DNA of 64,000 nucleotides from Simmondsia chinensis (taxonomy: Eukaryota > Streptophyta > Magnoliopsida > Caryophyllales > Simmondsiaceae). The position numbers were made by a program, and so were the translations under genes. Below are positions 21,196 to 32,658 of the stretch, in pieces. The notes under the pieces are model-generated. The model ran no database searches. It saw only the letters and a program-made list of their open reading frames with translations, and was not told where the DNA came from. Where the stretch lies: assembly GCA_018398585.1 (NCBI GenBank), contig JAGTTD010000015.1:23703478-23767477 (forward strand), given 5' to 3'. The first letter of the stretch is position 1. Each line of letters starts with the position of its first letter.

Positions 21196-21442
21196 TAATA
21201 ATAAATTAAAGTACAAGGGCCAATATTTTATTCGAATTGTACTATTAAAAATACAATTTGAGCCCTTTTTTTCATTAGCAAATTTTAAATTATATATTTT
21301 GGGCCTACTTTATACTTTATGTATTTGAATTTGTATGAGTCCACCTGTGACAATTTAAGCTTGACTCATCATACACAATTTTTAATGAATAATTAACTAC
21401 GAGGCCTACTGTTTAAAATTTGTGAAAATTTCACGTTCAACA

Positions 21443-22058
21443 GGTGCCCCCTCGTGTGTTGTGCGTGTGAACTTTTGAACACGGACAAAGCTCGACTTTG
21501 TAGTTGAACCTGTTAGGTTTATTGGGTGTATTTAACTCGTTTGGCCTTTGAATGGAACCAACTATAGGTCACTTAAAAATTTTAGTGACGATGGCCTTGA
21601 CGTTTGTATAAGGTTGTCAGGGCATGGCCTTTTCTTGGAGTTTGGATTTGAATTAGAATTTATTTGGAATTGAGCTTGGCTTGGTAGTCATCTGAATGAC
21701 ATGTTTCGGAGATAGGTCATTATTTGGGTTGTTGGATAGGCTCTTTTCGTTTGGAGTTTGGGTTTCGAATAGAAATCATTTGAGGTTTAGCTTTGATTTT
21801 GTTGTCATTTGGATTTTAGTTTGACATGTGTGGAAATGAATTGAAGCAACTTGTTTTGGTTATCTAGGTTGAGCTGAGCCATTTGACTTATCGGCTCAGG
21901 GCGCCCTAGATTTCAACAGGGGAAAAGGGAATTTATTTATAATTGGGACTGGATCTAGTTCATGACTAGACTGCCTACGTAACATTTTAAGGGATCAAGC
22001 CTTCTGTAGTTTATTACAACTCAACTATCCAGACTTTTTTTTTTATTGATACATTGGA
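21443..22058 (-). other. Non-coding region between integrase and 3' LTR of the Tat element
   Basis: No coding signal. Next to the LTR the minus strand has a G-rich stretch (CACGAGGGGGCACC) that could serve as polypurine tract. Between 21600 and 21850 there are TTTGG-rich units like those inside the LTR. Confidence 0.5.
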
Positions 22059-22850
22059 CTAAAGAAAGAATTTTTTCACAAATTTTCCATTGACACAAGA
22101 ATATATGACTTCGTCCTCGGGATTTGACAGTTCATAAGCACCCTTCGGATAGACCTTTGTGACAACGTACGGTACCTCCCACTTCGGCTCGAATTTGCCT
22201 TGCACCCTCCTAGTTATAACAATCAGCCACCTGACTGTGAGCACTAAGTCACAAACAGAAAACGAGCGAAACTTCACCTTTCTATTGAATGCATCAGCAA
22301 CTTGAGCTTGATAGACTTCAAGTCTTTGTTGAGCAGCTAATCTGTGCTCATCTAGGGCTTTAAGCTCGGCTAGCCTGACCTTCACATTTTTGTCTAGGTC
22401 AGTAAGCTAAACGGCTACTCTTAGAGAAGGTAATTGTATTTCCAAAGGCAAAACTGCCTCTGACCCGAATACCAAACTATAAGGCGTGCATCCCGTTGCA
22501 TTTCGGACTGTAGTTCGGTATGCCCATAGAGCTTCAGGTAATCGTTCATGCCAATCCCTTCTTGTTTTTGAGACCATTTTCTTGAGGATTTTGCAAAGCA
22601 CTTTATTGAATGCTTCGACTTGACCTTTGGATGACGGATTATAGCTTGATGAGAATATGTGTTTGAACTTGGACTTCTCCATCAATCTGACCACCGGTTG
22701 GCTTTTGAAATAAAGAGCATTATCGGAGATTATCTTCGACGGGACTCCATAATGGTAGATCAACTGAACCCGAATGAAATCTGCAACCTCTTTTGCCCCC
22801 ACTTCTCTTAGTGCAACAGCTTCGGCCCACTTTGAAAATTAATCCGTCCC
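22059..22850 (-). pseudogene. Tat integrase core and C-terminus
   Basis: The minus-strand frame from 22802 has the integrase core: IISDNALYF with the second catalytic Asp and SSKGQVEAFNKVL with the catalytic Glu; the first Asp is in the GTD just upstream, where a stop (TAA, about 22841) follows. A TAG at 22407-22409 separates the C-terminal part (22385-22059), which is in the same frame and carries GKFEPKWEVPYVV and GAYEL. At least two stops make it non-functional. Confidence 0.8.
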
Positions 22851-22928
22851 TGCAAGTATATATTGACGCTGGCGGGATGACGGAGGCTTAAATGAACCCA
22901 TGACATCAAGGTCCCACCCGTCAAAGGG

Positions 22929-23903
22929 CTAAGACAACATGCTCAGGTGTAGAGGTTGTGGTGGTTGGTGAATAAAATCTCCATGTATTTGACAAGCTTG
23001 GCAAGTCTTCGAGAATTTCAGTGCATCTTGCACCAGGGTTGGCCAATAATAGCCTAACCTTTTGACTTGATCAACAAGATTTGGTCCGGCTTGTTGGGCA
23101 CCGCATGCGCCAGAATGTGTTTCTTTGAGAGCTATGGTGGCCTCTTCTTTAGACAAACACCGCTGTAGGATCCCATTAAAGGACCTCCAATATAAAGTGT
23201 CATTTTCCAACACAAATTTAGGTGCTCGTCTTCTTATCTCCGTCCTCTTCTTCGAATCAGCAGGTAGAATGCCGTGTCGTAAATATTCAATCAAAGTTTG
23301 TCGCCAATCTGGCTCTTCTTTGCTATCGTCAACAGAGACTGAGTTTACTATCTCCACTTGGTCTAGACTCTCCACTCCTGGCATCAGCAGGTGACGTTCC
23401 CCAACAATGGCTTGAATTTCTCTTTCGGTGGGTGGAGTTAATGAATCGGCCAGTTTTGCAAGGGCATCAGCTTTATCATTCTTAGATCTCGGCACATGTG
23501 ATTCTTCAATATCATAAAACTGCCCCATTAAATATTTCGCTCTTTGGTACAAAGGCACTAAATTTGCATTTCTAACTTCATATTGACCGTTTATTTGACT
23601 AACAATCAGTTGTGAGTCACCAAACGATTGCAAGTAATTAATATGCATCTCTGTGGCCATTTCGAGACCAATGATGGGCGCCTCGTACTCAGCCACATTA
23701 TTAGAGCAAAGTTCCGTTAAAGCGAATGAGTAAGGAATAAGTCCGCTAGAGGGTGTGATAAAAACAATGCCTACGCCTGCCCCCTTTTGATTTGCTGCTC
23801 CATCAAAATACAACTGCCATGGTATTGTTTCTACGTGAAGTACCTCCTCATCTGGCAAGTCATATGTCAATTGTTCGTCATCAAGAGCAGGATGTGCTGC
23901 CAA
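22929..23903 (-). pseudogene. Tat second (archaeal-type) RNase H and integrase zinc finger
   Basis: A 324-codon open frame. Residues about 28-160 are an archaeal-type RNase H: YFDGAANQKGAGVG, then NNVAEYEAPIIGLEMA, then FGDSQLIVSQ, then NDKADALAKLA; all four acidic positions (Asp, Glu, Asp, Asp) are visible. Residues about 225-310 contain the integrase HHCC finger (HSGACGAQQAGP, then CQACQIHG), although the first part has lost its neat H-x-H spacing. This second RNase H, besides the usual one, is specific to the Tat lineage. The open frame stops at 22929, before the integrase core. Confidence 0.85.
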
Positions 23904-23955
23904 GAAGTCAGCTATAGCTTGCCCCTTAATTGCCTTTTATGGCACGAATTTTATG

Positions 23956-25019
23956 TCAAATGGGGCTAACAACATTGGCCACTTTAGCTAAACGCCCTGA
24001 CAACACTGTTTTCGACAATATATAATTCAGTGGGTCAATCTTCGAGATTAAGGTAACCGAATGAGACATGAGATAATGTCTTAATTTCTGCACAGCAAAC
24101 ACCAATGCTAGGCAATTCTTTTCAATGGCCGAATAGTTGTATTCTGCCCCCACCAACGTTCTGCTGATATAATAAAGGGCATCTTCTTTTCCTTCGTCAT
24201 TCTTTTGCGCTAACATCACTCCAAGGGATCACTCCAATGTGGCAGTGTACAATATCAAAGGTCTTCATTGAACAGGTGCCATCAAGACAGCCAGCTTCAG
24301 TAAATATTCTTTAATGCTATTGAATGCATTTTGACAAGTCTGGTCCCAAGCAAAAGGGACGTCTTTCTTCATCAATCTTGTGAAAGATTGGCATCTTCCT
24401 GACAAATTGGAAATGAACCGTCTGATGTAGGCCAGTCTTCCTTGCAAACCACGGAGTTCTCATAAATTTCTTAGTGGCGGCATCTCCACAATTACCTTAA
24501 TCTTGTCGGGGTCGATTTCAATCCCTCGGTGTCTCACCACAAAGCCGAGAAATTTTCTAGATGTGACTCCGAATGCGCATTTTAATGGATTCATCTTTAG
24601 CTGATGATCTCGAAGCCTTCTGAATATTGCTCATAAGTCATCAAGCTGATTCTCTCTATTCTTGGTCTTCACAACCAAGTCATCAACGTAACACTCAACA
24701 AATTTATGTAGTATGTCGCTAAAGATGACAGTCATGGCTCTTTGATAGGTTGCACCAGCATTTTTCAAACCAAAAGGCATCACAATGTAACAGTAAACTC
24801 CCTACGGTGTGCAAAAGCAGTTAACTCCTCGTCTGCTGGGTCCATCTTGATTTGGTTGTAACCAGAGAAACCATCCATAAATGACAATGCACTAAACCCA
24901 GTGGTAGCATCTACTAAGAGTTCAGTGATTGGTAACGGGAATTCATCCTTAGGACATGCGTCATTTAGATCTTGGAAGTCCTCACAAATACGAAGTTGCC
25001 TGATCTTCCTGTGCTGTAC
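23956..25019 (-). pseudogene. Tat reverse transcriptase (C-terminal part) and first RNase H
   Basis: Downstream of the LINE insertion, the RT reads through RICEDFQDLNDA (about 24990), a palm segment GFSGYNQIKMDP (about 24860) and the catalytic YVDD (24679-24690, intact). The connection and RNase H follow: DQTCQNAFNSIKEYL (about 24350) and ALYYISRTLVGAEYNYSAIEK (24190-24120). Several frameshifts and stops. RT is split, since its N-terminus is at 28753-28999. Confidence 0.8.
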
Positions 25020-25021
25020 GT

Positions 25022-25807
25022 GATTGGATTTCTTCCAGTTGTCTGTCTATTGTTGGTTTGGTCGAGACTAAAACCAAGCCTTCTGATGTGGAGGCGGTGA
25101 TTGCTCGTTGTGCTGATGGGTGGAGCTTTCTCTTTAGTGGCATATGCCCTACTCGGTGTCGCATTATTGTTGCTTGGGATCTAGACGTTTTTAGAGTCGA
25201 GCTCATTCGGGGAGGGGACCAGTTCCTTACTTGTCGTATCTCTGATCTTTCTGGGGCTATGAGCTTTCTCGCTACTTTTGTTTATGGCTTTAACGAGCCG
25301 GGTCCTCGCCGGGCTTTATGGGACTATATTCGGAGCACTGGCTTGAGTCTCCTCGGTGAGCCTTGGATCCTTTTTGGGGATTTCAACGCCATCTTTAGTC
25401 TCTCTAATCGATGCGGCGGCCAGGAGGGTTGGCCGGGTCACATGGATGACTTCCAGGAGTGCGTTACTGAGGCTGAGCTCACGCCTATCTCCTCTTCAGG
25501 TCTTCATTTTATGTGGTCCAATGAGGCCGAGGATGACCGCTTGATTCTCAAGCGGCTTGACTGGTGCCTTGTTAGTGAGGGTTGGCTCCGTGATTTCCCC
25601 ATTGCATCTGTCGAGATCCTTGCTCGACATATTGTTTCGGATCATAGCGCCATTGTTGTGCGAGGGCTTGGGGAACGTCGTGCCAGGCGACTTCCTTTCA
25701 AGTTCTTCAATTTTTGGGATGATCATGAGGACTTCCTTCCCACTGTTAGACAAGTCTGGGACACTTGTGTTGAGGGTACTCGATGTATCAGCTCACTCAG
25801 AAGCTGA
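25022..25807 (+). pseudogene. LINE endonuclease, N-terminally truncated
   Basis: The frame is open from the 5' truncation point (about 25022) with no ATG at the start. It begins at the ETK motif (LVETKTKPSD), then EPWILFGDFNAIFS with the GDFN box near 25375, then LDWCLVSEGW and HIVSDHSAIV with the catalytic SDH near 25638. The catalytic N-terminal Asn region is lost. At about 25790 the frame shifts into the following segment. It would nick target DNA. Confidence 0.82.
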
Positions 25808-27096
25808 AGCTGCTGAAGAGTGAGTTGAAGGCCCTCAATGCCCGCCATTATAGCCACATTTCGGCCAGAGTCGAGGTGGCCCGTGATGCTTGGGCCATGA
25901 GCCAGAGGGCCTTAGACGAGGACCCTGAGAGTCCCTCTCTTCGTCTCGAGGAGCGCCGTCTTTTTCGTGAGTATTCCGCTTTGTGTAGGGATGAGGAGGC
26001 GTTCTACCGTCAGAAGTTGCGTATTCAGTGGCTTTCTCTCGGGGATCAGAGTATTCGGTTCTTTCATCGGTCTGTTCTCCATCGGCAGGCCCGGAACAGG
26101 ATCTCATCAATTGTTAGTTCTGATGGTGTGAGGACGTATGATCCGCAGTTGATCTCTCGTGCCGGGGTTACTTTCTTCCAGGATTTGTTGACTGAGCCAG
26201 GTGGTCCGCTGACTGAGGATGTTTCTAACATTTTTTAGGCTCGCATTTCTGAGGATCATGCTCGCCCGCTTATCTCCGTGATCTTTGCAGCTGAGGTTCG
26301 CGATGCTCTCTTTTCCATAGGTGATGACAGGGCCCCGAGACCTGATAGCTACACCTCCCTCTTTTTTAAGAGGGCTTGGGAGGTGGTAGGAGGAGCAGTG
26401 ATTACGGTCGTGCAGTCTTTCTTCATCTCAGGGCGCATGCTGGGTGCCCTGAACACCACCAGGATATGTCTTGTGCCTAAGGTGGAGACTCCCTCCACCT
26501 TTGGAGACTTCCGCCCTATCTCCTGTTGCAACGTGATCTATAAGTGTATCACTAAGATCATTGCAAACAGGTTGAAGGGTGTCCTTCCCGAGTTGATTGG
26601 CGATGCTCAGACAGAGTTTGTTCCAGGTCGTCGAATCTCTGACAGCATCCTTTTGACACAGGAGTTGATGTGCGGCTATCACCTTTAGGTCTCGCCTCGT
26701 TGTGCACTGAAGGTCGATATCCGCAAGGCTTTTGACACTGTTCGTTGGGATTTCATTCTAGCTGGTATGAGGAGTATGGGGATTCCCGAGGTCATGATTG
26801 GTTGGATCCGTGAGTGCCTCTCTACAGCCCGCTTTTCTATTGCCATCAATGGCGAGCTCCAGGGTTTCTTCCCCTCCAACCGAGGTGTACGTCAGGGTGA
26901 CCGTCTCTCTCCTTATTTGTTTGTTATTGCTATGGAGGGTCTCCGTGGGCTGCTTCGTCTTGCTATCGATGACCCGCGTTTTCGCTATCATCCGTGTTGC
27001 CGTCGTACTAGGTTGACACACCTGTGCTTTGCTAAAGACCTGATGATCTTCTGTCGGGGTGATACGGGTAGTGTATCTGTTGTTCGTGAGGTTTAG
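25783..27096 (+). pseudogene. LINE reverse transcriptase
   Basis: One frame from 25783, with stops at 26236 (TAG), 26686 (TAG) and 27094 (TAG). The first part is the linker to RT (LRIQWLSLGDQSIRFFHRS). RT blocks are FGDFRPISCCNVIYKCITK (about 26505-26560), KVDIRKAFDTVRWDFI (about 26710), GVRQGDRLSPYLFVIAMEGL (26884-26943) and LCFAKDLMIF (about 27030), where the catalytic FADD reads FAKD. The loss of one catalytic Asp plus stops means no activity. Confidence 0.85.
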
Positions 27097-28740
27097 ATCT
27101 CTTTGTTGTACCCTCAGGGCTGTCCTCGAATGCAGCGAAGAGCTCAGTTTTTCTAGCAAGGGTGGACTCTGCGACTCAACGGGACATTTTGGGTATTCTT
27201 GGTTTCAGCCTTGAGCAGCCGTTCGATATCCAGGAGTACCACTTATCACTTCTCGGCTGCGGTACGTTGATTGCAAGCCACTGCTAGATCGCATTCTCTC
27301 TCGTATACGGCTCTGGACCTCCCGTTCTCTATCGTATGCTGGTCATCTGCAGCTTATCTGATCTGTTCTTTTCGCCACTCAGGTCTACTGGTCATCGATC
27401 TTCATGCTCCCGAAGATGATGATCAGGAAGATCGAGTCGACTCTTGCGGCTTTCCTTTGGAGAGGATCTTCGTTAGCCCCGGGAGGGGCGAAGGTTGCTT
27501 GGAGGCATCTGTGCTACCCTCGGCGGGAGGGTGGTCTTGGGCTCCGTCGCCTTGCAGAGTGGAACCAGGCTTCAATTATGAAGCATATCTAGTTCCTCCT
27601 TTCTGACCCTTCCTCGTTATGGCCGCGTTGGGTTCATTTGAACCGACTTCGAGGGAGGAGCTTCTGGACTATTCGGGCGACGAGTTCTGCTTCTTGGTGC
27701 TGGCATCAGATTTTATCTGTCCGCCGCCTCTGCTCTGGTGCGATCTATCATGTCATAGGTGATGGCCTTGACACTACCCTTTGGACTGATTACTGGCTGC
27801 CATCTGGTCGTCTTTCGGAGTGCTTCCCTGCTCGACTGCTCACCTCCTCTGGACTTCATTGGGATTCTCGGGTCTCATCCATTATTGAGGGTGGTGGGTG
27901 GAGGTTTCCACAGGGTTGTTTGGAGCTCCGACCCATCTGGGACATGATTGATTTTCGCCCTCGGGCTGGTGTAGGGGACTCCATCCGGTGGTTGGGTGAC
28001 CCCTCGGGGAACTTCACCACCAAGTCCACTTGGGAGATGTTGCGGAGTAGGAGAGAGGAGGATACCATTCACCACCTTCTGTTGTTTCAGATGCATATTC
28101 CGAGGCACTCCTTTATTCTCTGGCTCCCGTCTCGGCAACGGCTTTGGACCCGGGACCGGCTTCAGCATTTCGAAGCATTAGAGGTTCAGAGTGTTTGTGT
28201 TCTCTATGGTTCTACAAACGAGACTCATGAGCACCTTTTCTTCGCCTGTTCCTTTCTACCTCGGTCTGGAGCTCTGTCACTCCGAGTACATCTATTGCTT
28301 GGCCTACCCTTCCTTGGGACGATCTTGTCACTTGGGCTGCTCAGCATCTCAGGGGGCGAGAGATTGGCAGTATCATTGCTCGACTCTACCTCTCTAAGAC
28401 TGGGTATACTATCTGGTACGAGCGCAACCTTTGGGTTCAGCGATCTCCGTCCAGATCAGTTGCGGCCGTACGAGAGGAGATTACGGGTTTGGTTAGGAGC
28501 CGCTTACTTGCTGCTCCTTCGTTCAGAGGAGCTCATCGTCACACCTCCTTGCTTCAGCACTGGGTTTTGCATCTTAGTTTCCTCTTTGTTCCCTTAGTTG
28601 TACTTTGGTTGTTTTTGTATGGACTTTGTCTGGACTTTTTTGACGTTGTTTCATATTTGTAGGCTTCGGCCATGTCCTGGGGTATGCCCCTTATAGTTTG
28701 TACTATTTTTCATTTCATCTATATATTTCGCTGACTTACC
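27097..28740 (+). pseudogene. LINE C-terminal region with zf-RVT-like domain and 3' UTR
   Basis: Frames alternate. RT thumb and connector are seen in 27404-27592 (WRHLCYPRREGGLGLRRL). The segment 27759-28250 contains the zinc-binding reverse-transcriptase-associated part (PRHSFILWLPSRQRLWTRDRL, then HEHLFFACSF). From about 28600 the sequence is a T-rich 3' UTR leading to the poly(A). Confidence 0.72.
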
Positions 28741-28752
28741 AAAAAAAAAAAA

Positions 28753-29686
28753 CAATGTTCGCTACCCATGATGGGTATTGGACTTCACGAATAAAACCAG
28801 CCTCTATCAATTTGTTCGCTTCGGCCTTTATCTGGATAGTCAACTCCGGTCGAGAGCGTGGCTGCGATTGTTTCTTTGGTATTGTGTATTTGGATACGGC
28901 CAGCTTATGCACAGCCACATTTGGATCCAAACCCAACATATCTTGGTAACTCCAGGCGAACACATCTCTATACTCACGCAACAATTTTTCATATTGCATT
29001 TTTTCTTCGGGAGACAGTAGGGCGCTGACAAAGATTGGTTTCGGATCCTAATCAGTTCCCAAGTTAATATCTTGAAGCTCGTCGATAGTTGCTTGGCTTC
29101 CATCCTCTAGTTCTCGTGGGGTTGGCTCAACTAGCTCAATGAAATCCTGTGGATGCTTTTGGACATTTGGAGCCACTTGGCCTTCTTGTAGAGATTGACC
29201 TTCTTCATTGGATGTAATCTGGCTGTGAATGACGTTACATGATAGTCCACCTTGGGACAAGCCGGGATGGGAATAAGACTCGAATCCCCTGTAATCTGTG
29301 CTGTATGAAATGGATGTAACGTTAACTTGTGCGACATGTTCATCATCAGAGTCGTCACATTTGAGAATGATTAGACTTTAGCTGTTTCTTCTTCCTCGGT
29401 CCTGATTTTTTAGCTCTTCTCATCTTGATCCTTTTAGGATTTGACCCAAAAGGTTTTCCTAGTCTTCGAAAGACTGAGACACGAGAAGATGTCGGCTCAT
29501 CATCTTTCAAGGTTTCTTGTTTATTTGTCATCAAAATCGTAGGTTCGCCAACATGCGCCTCACCCTTGGCTTTTCTCACTTTGATCCTTTTGGAATTTGG
29601 CCCAAAAGGCTTTCCCAATCTCTGAAAGGCTGAGATACGAGGTGGAGCTGGCCTATTCTCTTTGAAGATTTCTTGTTCTCGTGCTC
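28753..29686 (-). pseudogene. Tat RT N-terminus and protease-RT linker
   Basis: Minus-strand 28999-28753 is the RT start: YRDVFAWSYQDMLGLDP, then TIQIKAEANKLIEAGFIREV, then PSWVANIV, after which the LINE interrupts. Upstream, 29618-29355 contains a duplicated segment (RLGKPFGSNPKRIKMRRAK and KPFGPNSKRIKVRKAK), a linker repeat also typical of this lineage. Frames are shifted. Confidence 0.75.
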
Positions 29687-30595
29687 ATCCATCCAAACTC
29701 TCTCTCTCTCTATCGTGCCTCTTTCTCTCTCTAAACACACTTGTGTTCATCTTTCCTTTTCCTTCCAAATATTATTATTCCGCTATGTTATTATCATCAC
29801 TCTCATAATTTTGGGGTTTGCCTAACTTAGTAAGGGACTTTCGGAGTGAAGCTAAGTGACATCGCGGGACTTAACAAGGGACCGTTAGGGGTGAAGTTAA
29901 GGGCATTTTGGGGCCATGATATTGTTAAAGTGTCATCCCGTGACACTAAGTACATGTTAGTTGTAATTAGGCATGTGTTGTAATTTATTAGTATGGTTGT
30001 TATAGTTAGTTAGGAGATTCTTGTATTAGTTAGTACATTAGTTAGATAGCTCTTGAGGCTTTAGCTAGTATAAGTAGTTGTTCTTTAGCATGTAATCCTC
30101 ATTCAATGATAAACAACAATCTCAATACTTCTCTTAATCCTCCCTCTATTCTCTCTAACTCTGATCTCTTTCTCAATTCTTCCTCACCTCAAACTCTAAC
30201 TCTTTCTAATTCTCTAAGTCATGTTCCAAGAACTATCTCGGGACATGACAAGTTTCAACCTGAGAGATGGATAAGAGACAGCGAGAGGGAGCTTGATCTG
30301 AAACGGGTGAAGCTCACGCTCTCTTGACCAACATTTGCTAGTTAATCAGTTGACCGATTTGCTTATTTGAAAACTTGAAAGAAATGTGGACAATTGAGGA
30401 GTTGATTACGAATATCTTCTACAATATTCGCGATCTCAACAAGGGTGGAATAAAAGCCATTGAGAACCTTAATAACCGTCTCACTATAACCTTAAAAAAT
30501 AATTAAAAAATGACTCTGCAAGCCCTCCACCTGGCTAAAAAGGACAAATTATTGCAAGACCCCCTAAACTTTGCAATTAACCACAACATTCCCCC
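29687..30595. other. Unresolved insertion in the Tat element, includes LTR-like piece
   Basis: Tat coding similarity stops at about 29686 and resumes near 30600. In between, 29931-30250 looks like a small LTR: it starts TGTCATCCCG and ends CGGGACATGACA, has TATAAGTAG near 30070, ATGATAAACAACAATC and a pyrimidine-rich 3' half, like the chromovirus-type LTRs here. I could not find a matching target duplication. At about 30540-30600 there is a repeat resembling those at 42383-42540. Confidence 0.4.
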
Positions 30596-30934
30596 TCACG
30601 TTTTCAATTTCAGAAAATAGCCCATGAACTTTCGTGCCGTCAAAGTCATAGGCTCAGCAACATACGCCTTAAGAACTCTACCCTCATGTGAAATCTGTAA
30701 CCTGTCGGTTATGTCAACGGAAGGAGGCACTTCAAGGTCCGTAATCTCACCTATATTCATTCTTCCCCCATCAATTGGGATGTTCTTAGCACCAAGCTTT
30801 CTCGCCCTTACCCTGAATCGTGAGCGGGTTGATGTGGATGCATCATTGTTAAATACCACCCTCCGACGTGCTCTCTCTGTACCTCGAAAGGAGGTAGAGA
30901 TGACCATATCCCTGTTGGGCATAGAATGATTCAT
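30596..30934 (-). pseudogene. Uncertain Tat linker fragment
   Basis: An open minus-strand frame of 112 codons, basic in its first half. It lies between protease (31391-32295) and the RT linker, so it is most likely part of the same polyprotein, but I recognise no domain. Its C-terminal end overlaps repeat sequence near 30600. Confidence 0.35.
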
Positions 30935-31390
30935 TCTTCATAGAGGACAAGTATAGCTTGTCACGAGGGTGTTCATAATCTCCTCAACTGGAGTCAGGGC
31001 TTTCTGCCCACTTTTCCTTTTCTCCTTTGGGACGTACTTAAAAGATGCCTTGGACTGAGAGGCCTTTAAGGTCTCTACCTCAAAAAAAGAGCACTTCTTG
31101 GATCAGAGCTATTGACTTCTTGAGGAATAACGGACTTCGGATAAGGCTTCACATGGAGAATCTTTCCTTTTCCTTTTTCAATGCTCCCCCTCATGAGTGT
31201 ACCATTGGTCGATTGATAAAACTTAGCATCGGGATAATTGACATCTTCTCCGTGAAACGAGTAGGGATCTCCACGAATCGTTCTTTCAACCCCATTTTCA
31301 TCTGTGTATTTCAGGCACTGGTGAAGTGTTGAGACTATAGACTTGCTGTTGTGGAACCAAAGTCATCCTAATAGGGCGTTGTAGGACGTA
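30935..31390 (-). other. Decayed Tat coding sequence
   Basis: No long frame on the minus strand. By position this is the region after protease. The plus-strand open frame 31045-31332 is a shadow without recognisable features. Confidence 0.4.
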
Positions 31391-32295
31391 TTACCATCTA
31401 TAACATGGAAGAGGGCATCCCCATAAAGGCCACCAAATTCTACTTTCAATGCGATAGTACCCAGAGCTTTTTGCCCTACCTGATTGAATCCTTAGATCGT
31501 GAGCAATGGGGGATAATTGATTTGACGTTAACCCCATAGCTCGTAATTCCCTCAAAGGGAGAAGGTTAATTGCGGAACTGCAATTAAGTAGGATTCGGTT
31601 CAAGACTTTATCTCCCATCAAATCTGTTATGTAAAGTGGCCTGTTATGATGTTCAGCCTTGAGCTGGAGGCCTTCATCAAAGAATGTGATGCATGGCATG
31701 CAAGAAGCACATTTATTTGTCACGGACGTGTTGTCACCTTCAACCTGATCAACTTCACTGTGTAGTCATCGGGATCCATCAGAGCTTGGATGAGTGCTCT
31801 CCTTAACTCTTTAGATAGCTGGAGCGCATCATAGATACTCAACCGAGCAGGGATTCGTTTTAAATGAGTAAGAACATCATATCGGACTCTCTCATGGTAT
31901 GGTGCTTGTCTTAAAATTGGAGGGACCGGAATGGGAAGATCTTCGACGGGAAGTGCCTTCTTATTCGCTGGCAGGGCCTGTCTTGACTGTCCATCTGGTT
32001 GTTTCTCAACATGAGGCAATGTCATTGCTTGTCTTGCTGATTGTGTAGGCTCTTTCCTCTTCTCAATTGGCTTTAATGTTGGGAATTGGAGGCCAGAACG
32101 AAGAGCGATTTGATCAAATTCAAGGTTTACCTCTTTAACTTCTTCTTTTTTCCCAAAAGACACCATGTAACAAGGAGTTGTCCATTCTAGTTCCTCATCA
32201 CTCGAGGATTCTTCACCAAGAAACTTCTTCGGGAAGTAGTCCTTCAAAGTTACAGGGACCCTAGTAGGAGGATCATATTCCTCTTCTAAGGTCAC
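31391..32295 (-). pseudogene. Tat gag-pol linker and protease, active site changed
   Basis: Minus-strand 32295-31720 holds the linker (LRSGLQFPTLKP, then YDVLTHLKRIPARLSIYDAL, then LIQALMDPDDYTVKL). 31723-31391 is the protease: ITFFDEGLQLKAEHHNRPLY, then LLNCSSAINLLPLRELRAMG. The catalytic D-G/N-G-S-A triplet reads NCSSA, so the catalytic Asp is lost. Adjacent frames overlap by a few bases, which suggests a single-base shift. Confidence 0.75.
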
Positions 32296-32658
32296 CTCTG
32301 TCTTCTTGGAAGATTTGGATTTCTTCTTTTTGTTCTTTTTCTTGTTCTTCTTTTTAGGAGGACTTTGTCCCCGAACCTTTACACCTGGCAGGCTAGAGCT
32401 TTGAGCGATGTCTTTTCTGAATATTCTCCTGTTAAAACACGTCTACCACTCATACTCATTGTCGTCGTCGTCTTCAGGGTCAGAATCCCAAGCTTCCGGT
32501 TCAGTCATAAGTTCGTAAATATTGGGTATGGCAATTCCATGATGAGGCATATCAGGATAGGCCCATTGAACTGTGACTTCTCCATCAACAATGAAATGGA
32601 CCTGTATGGCACCAGGAGGTAGCTCAAATGTTGGTATATTATCCTCCTTAAAGGGTAA

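Larger units (their letters stand above)
17931..21442 (-). repeat. Left LTR (3' LTR) of the Tat-type element
   Basis: Plus-strand ends TGTTAAGC and GTTCAACA. Contents: a block of degenerate TTTGG-rich units (about 18130-19060), a 65-bp minisatellite with four units (19920-20162), pyrimidine-rich tracts, and TA microsatellites near 21142-21187. Open frames here such as 20630-20998 are low-complexity and not genes. Confidence 0.88.
25020..28752 (+). mobile_element. GC-rich 5'-truncated LINE inserted in the Tat RT
   Basis: A plus-strand LINE copy lacking ORF1 and the first part of the endonuclease. It ends with a poly(A) of 12 at 28741-28752 after CTGACTTACC, typical of plant LINE tails. It is visibly richer in G and C than its surroundings. 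The Tat RT frame is cut between IVFF on the right side and the VQHRK segment on the left; judging from the RT sequence only about four bases separate the junctions, so I see no target duplication. It carries few lesions compared with the LINE at 7688-17165. Confidence 0.85.

Noticed and set aside
20630..21328. Open frames rich in Phe, Leu and Ser on both strands
   Set aside because: They lie in low-complexity pyrimidine and TA tracts of a Tat LTR and are matched by degenerate sequence in the other LTR. No gene.
25020..25060. Target duplication for the GC-rich LINE
   Set aside because: I compared the bases before 25035 and after 28752 and found no shared word longer than three bases.
26685..27159. 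Minus-strand open frames in the GC-rich LINE
   Set aside because: They are shadows of the plus-strand RT coding sequence; the plus frame has the RT motifs.
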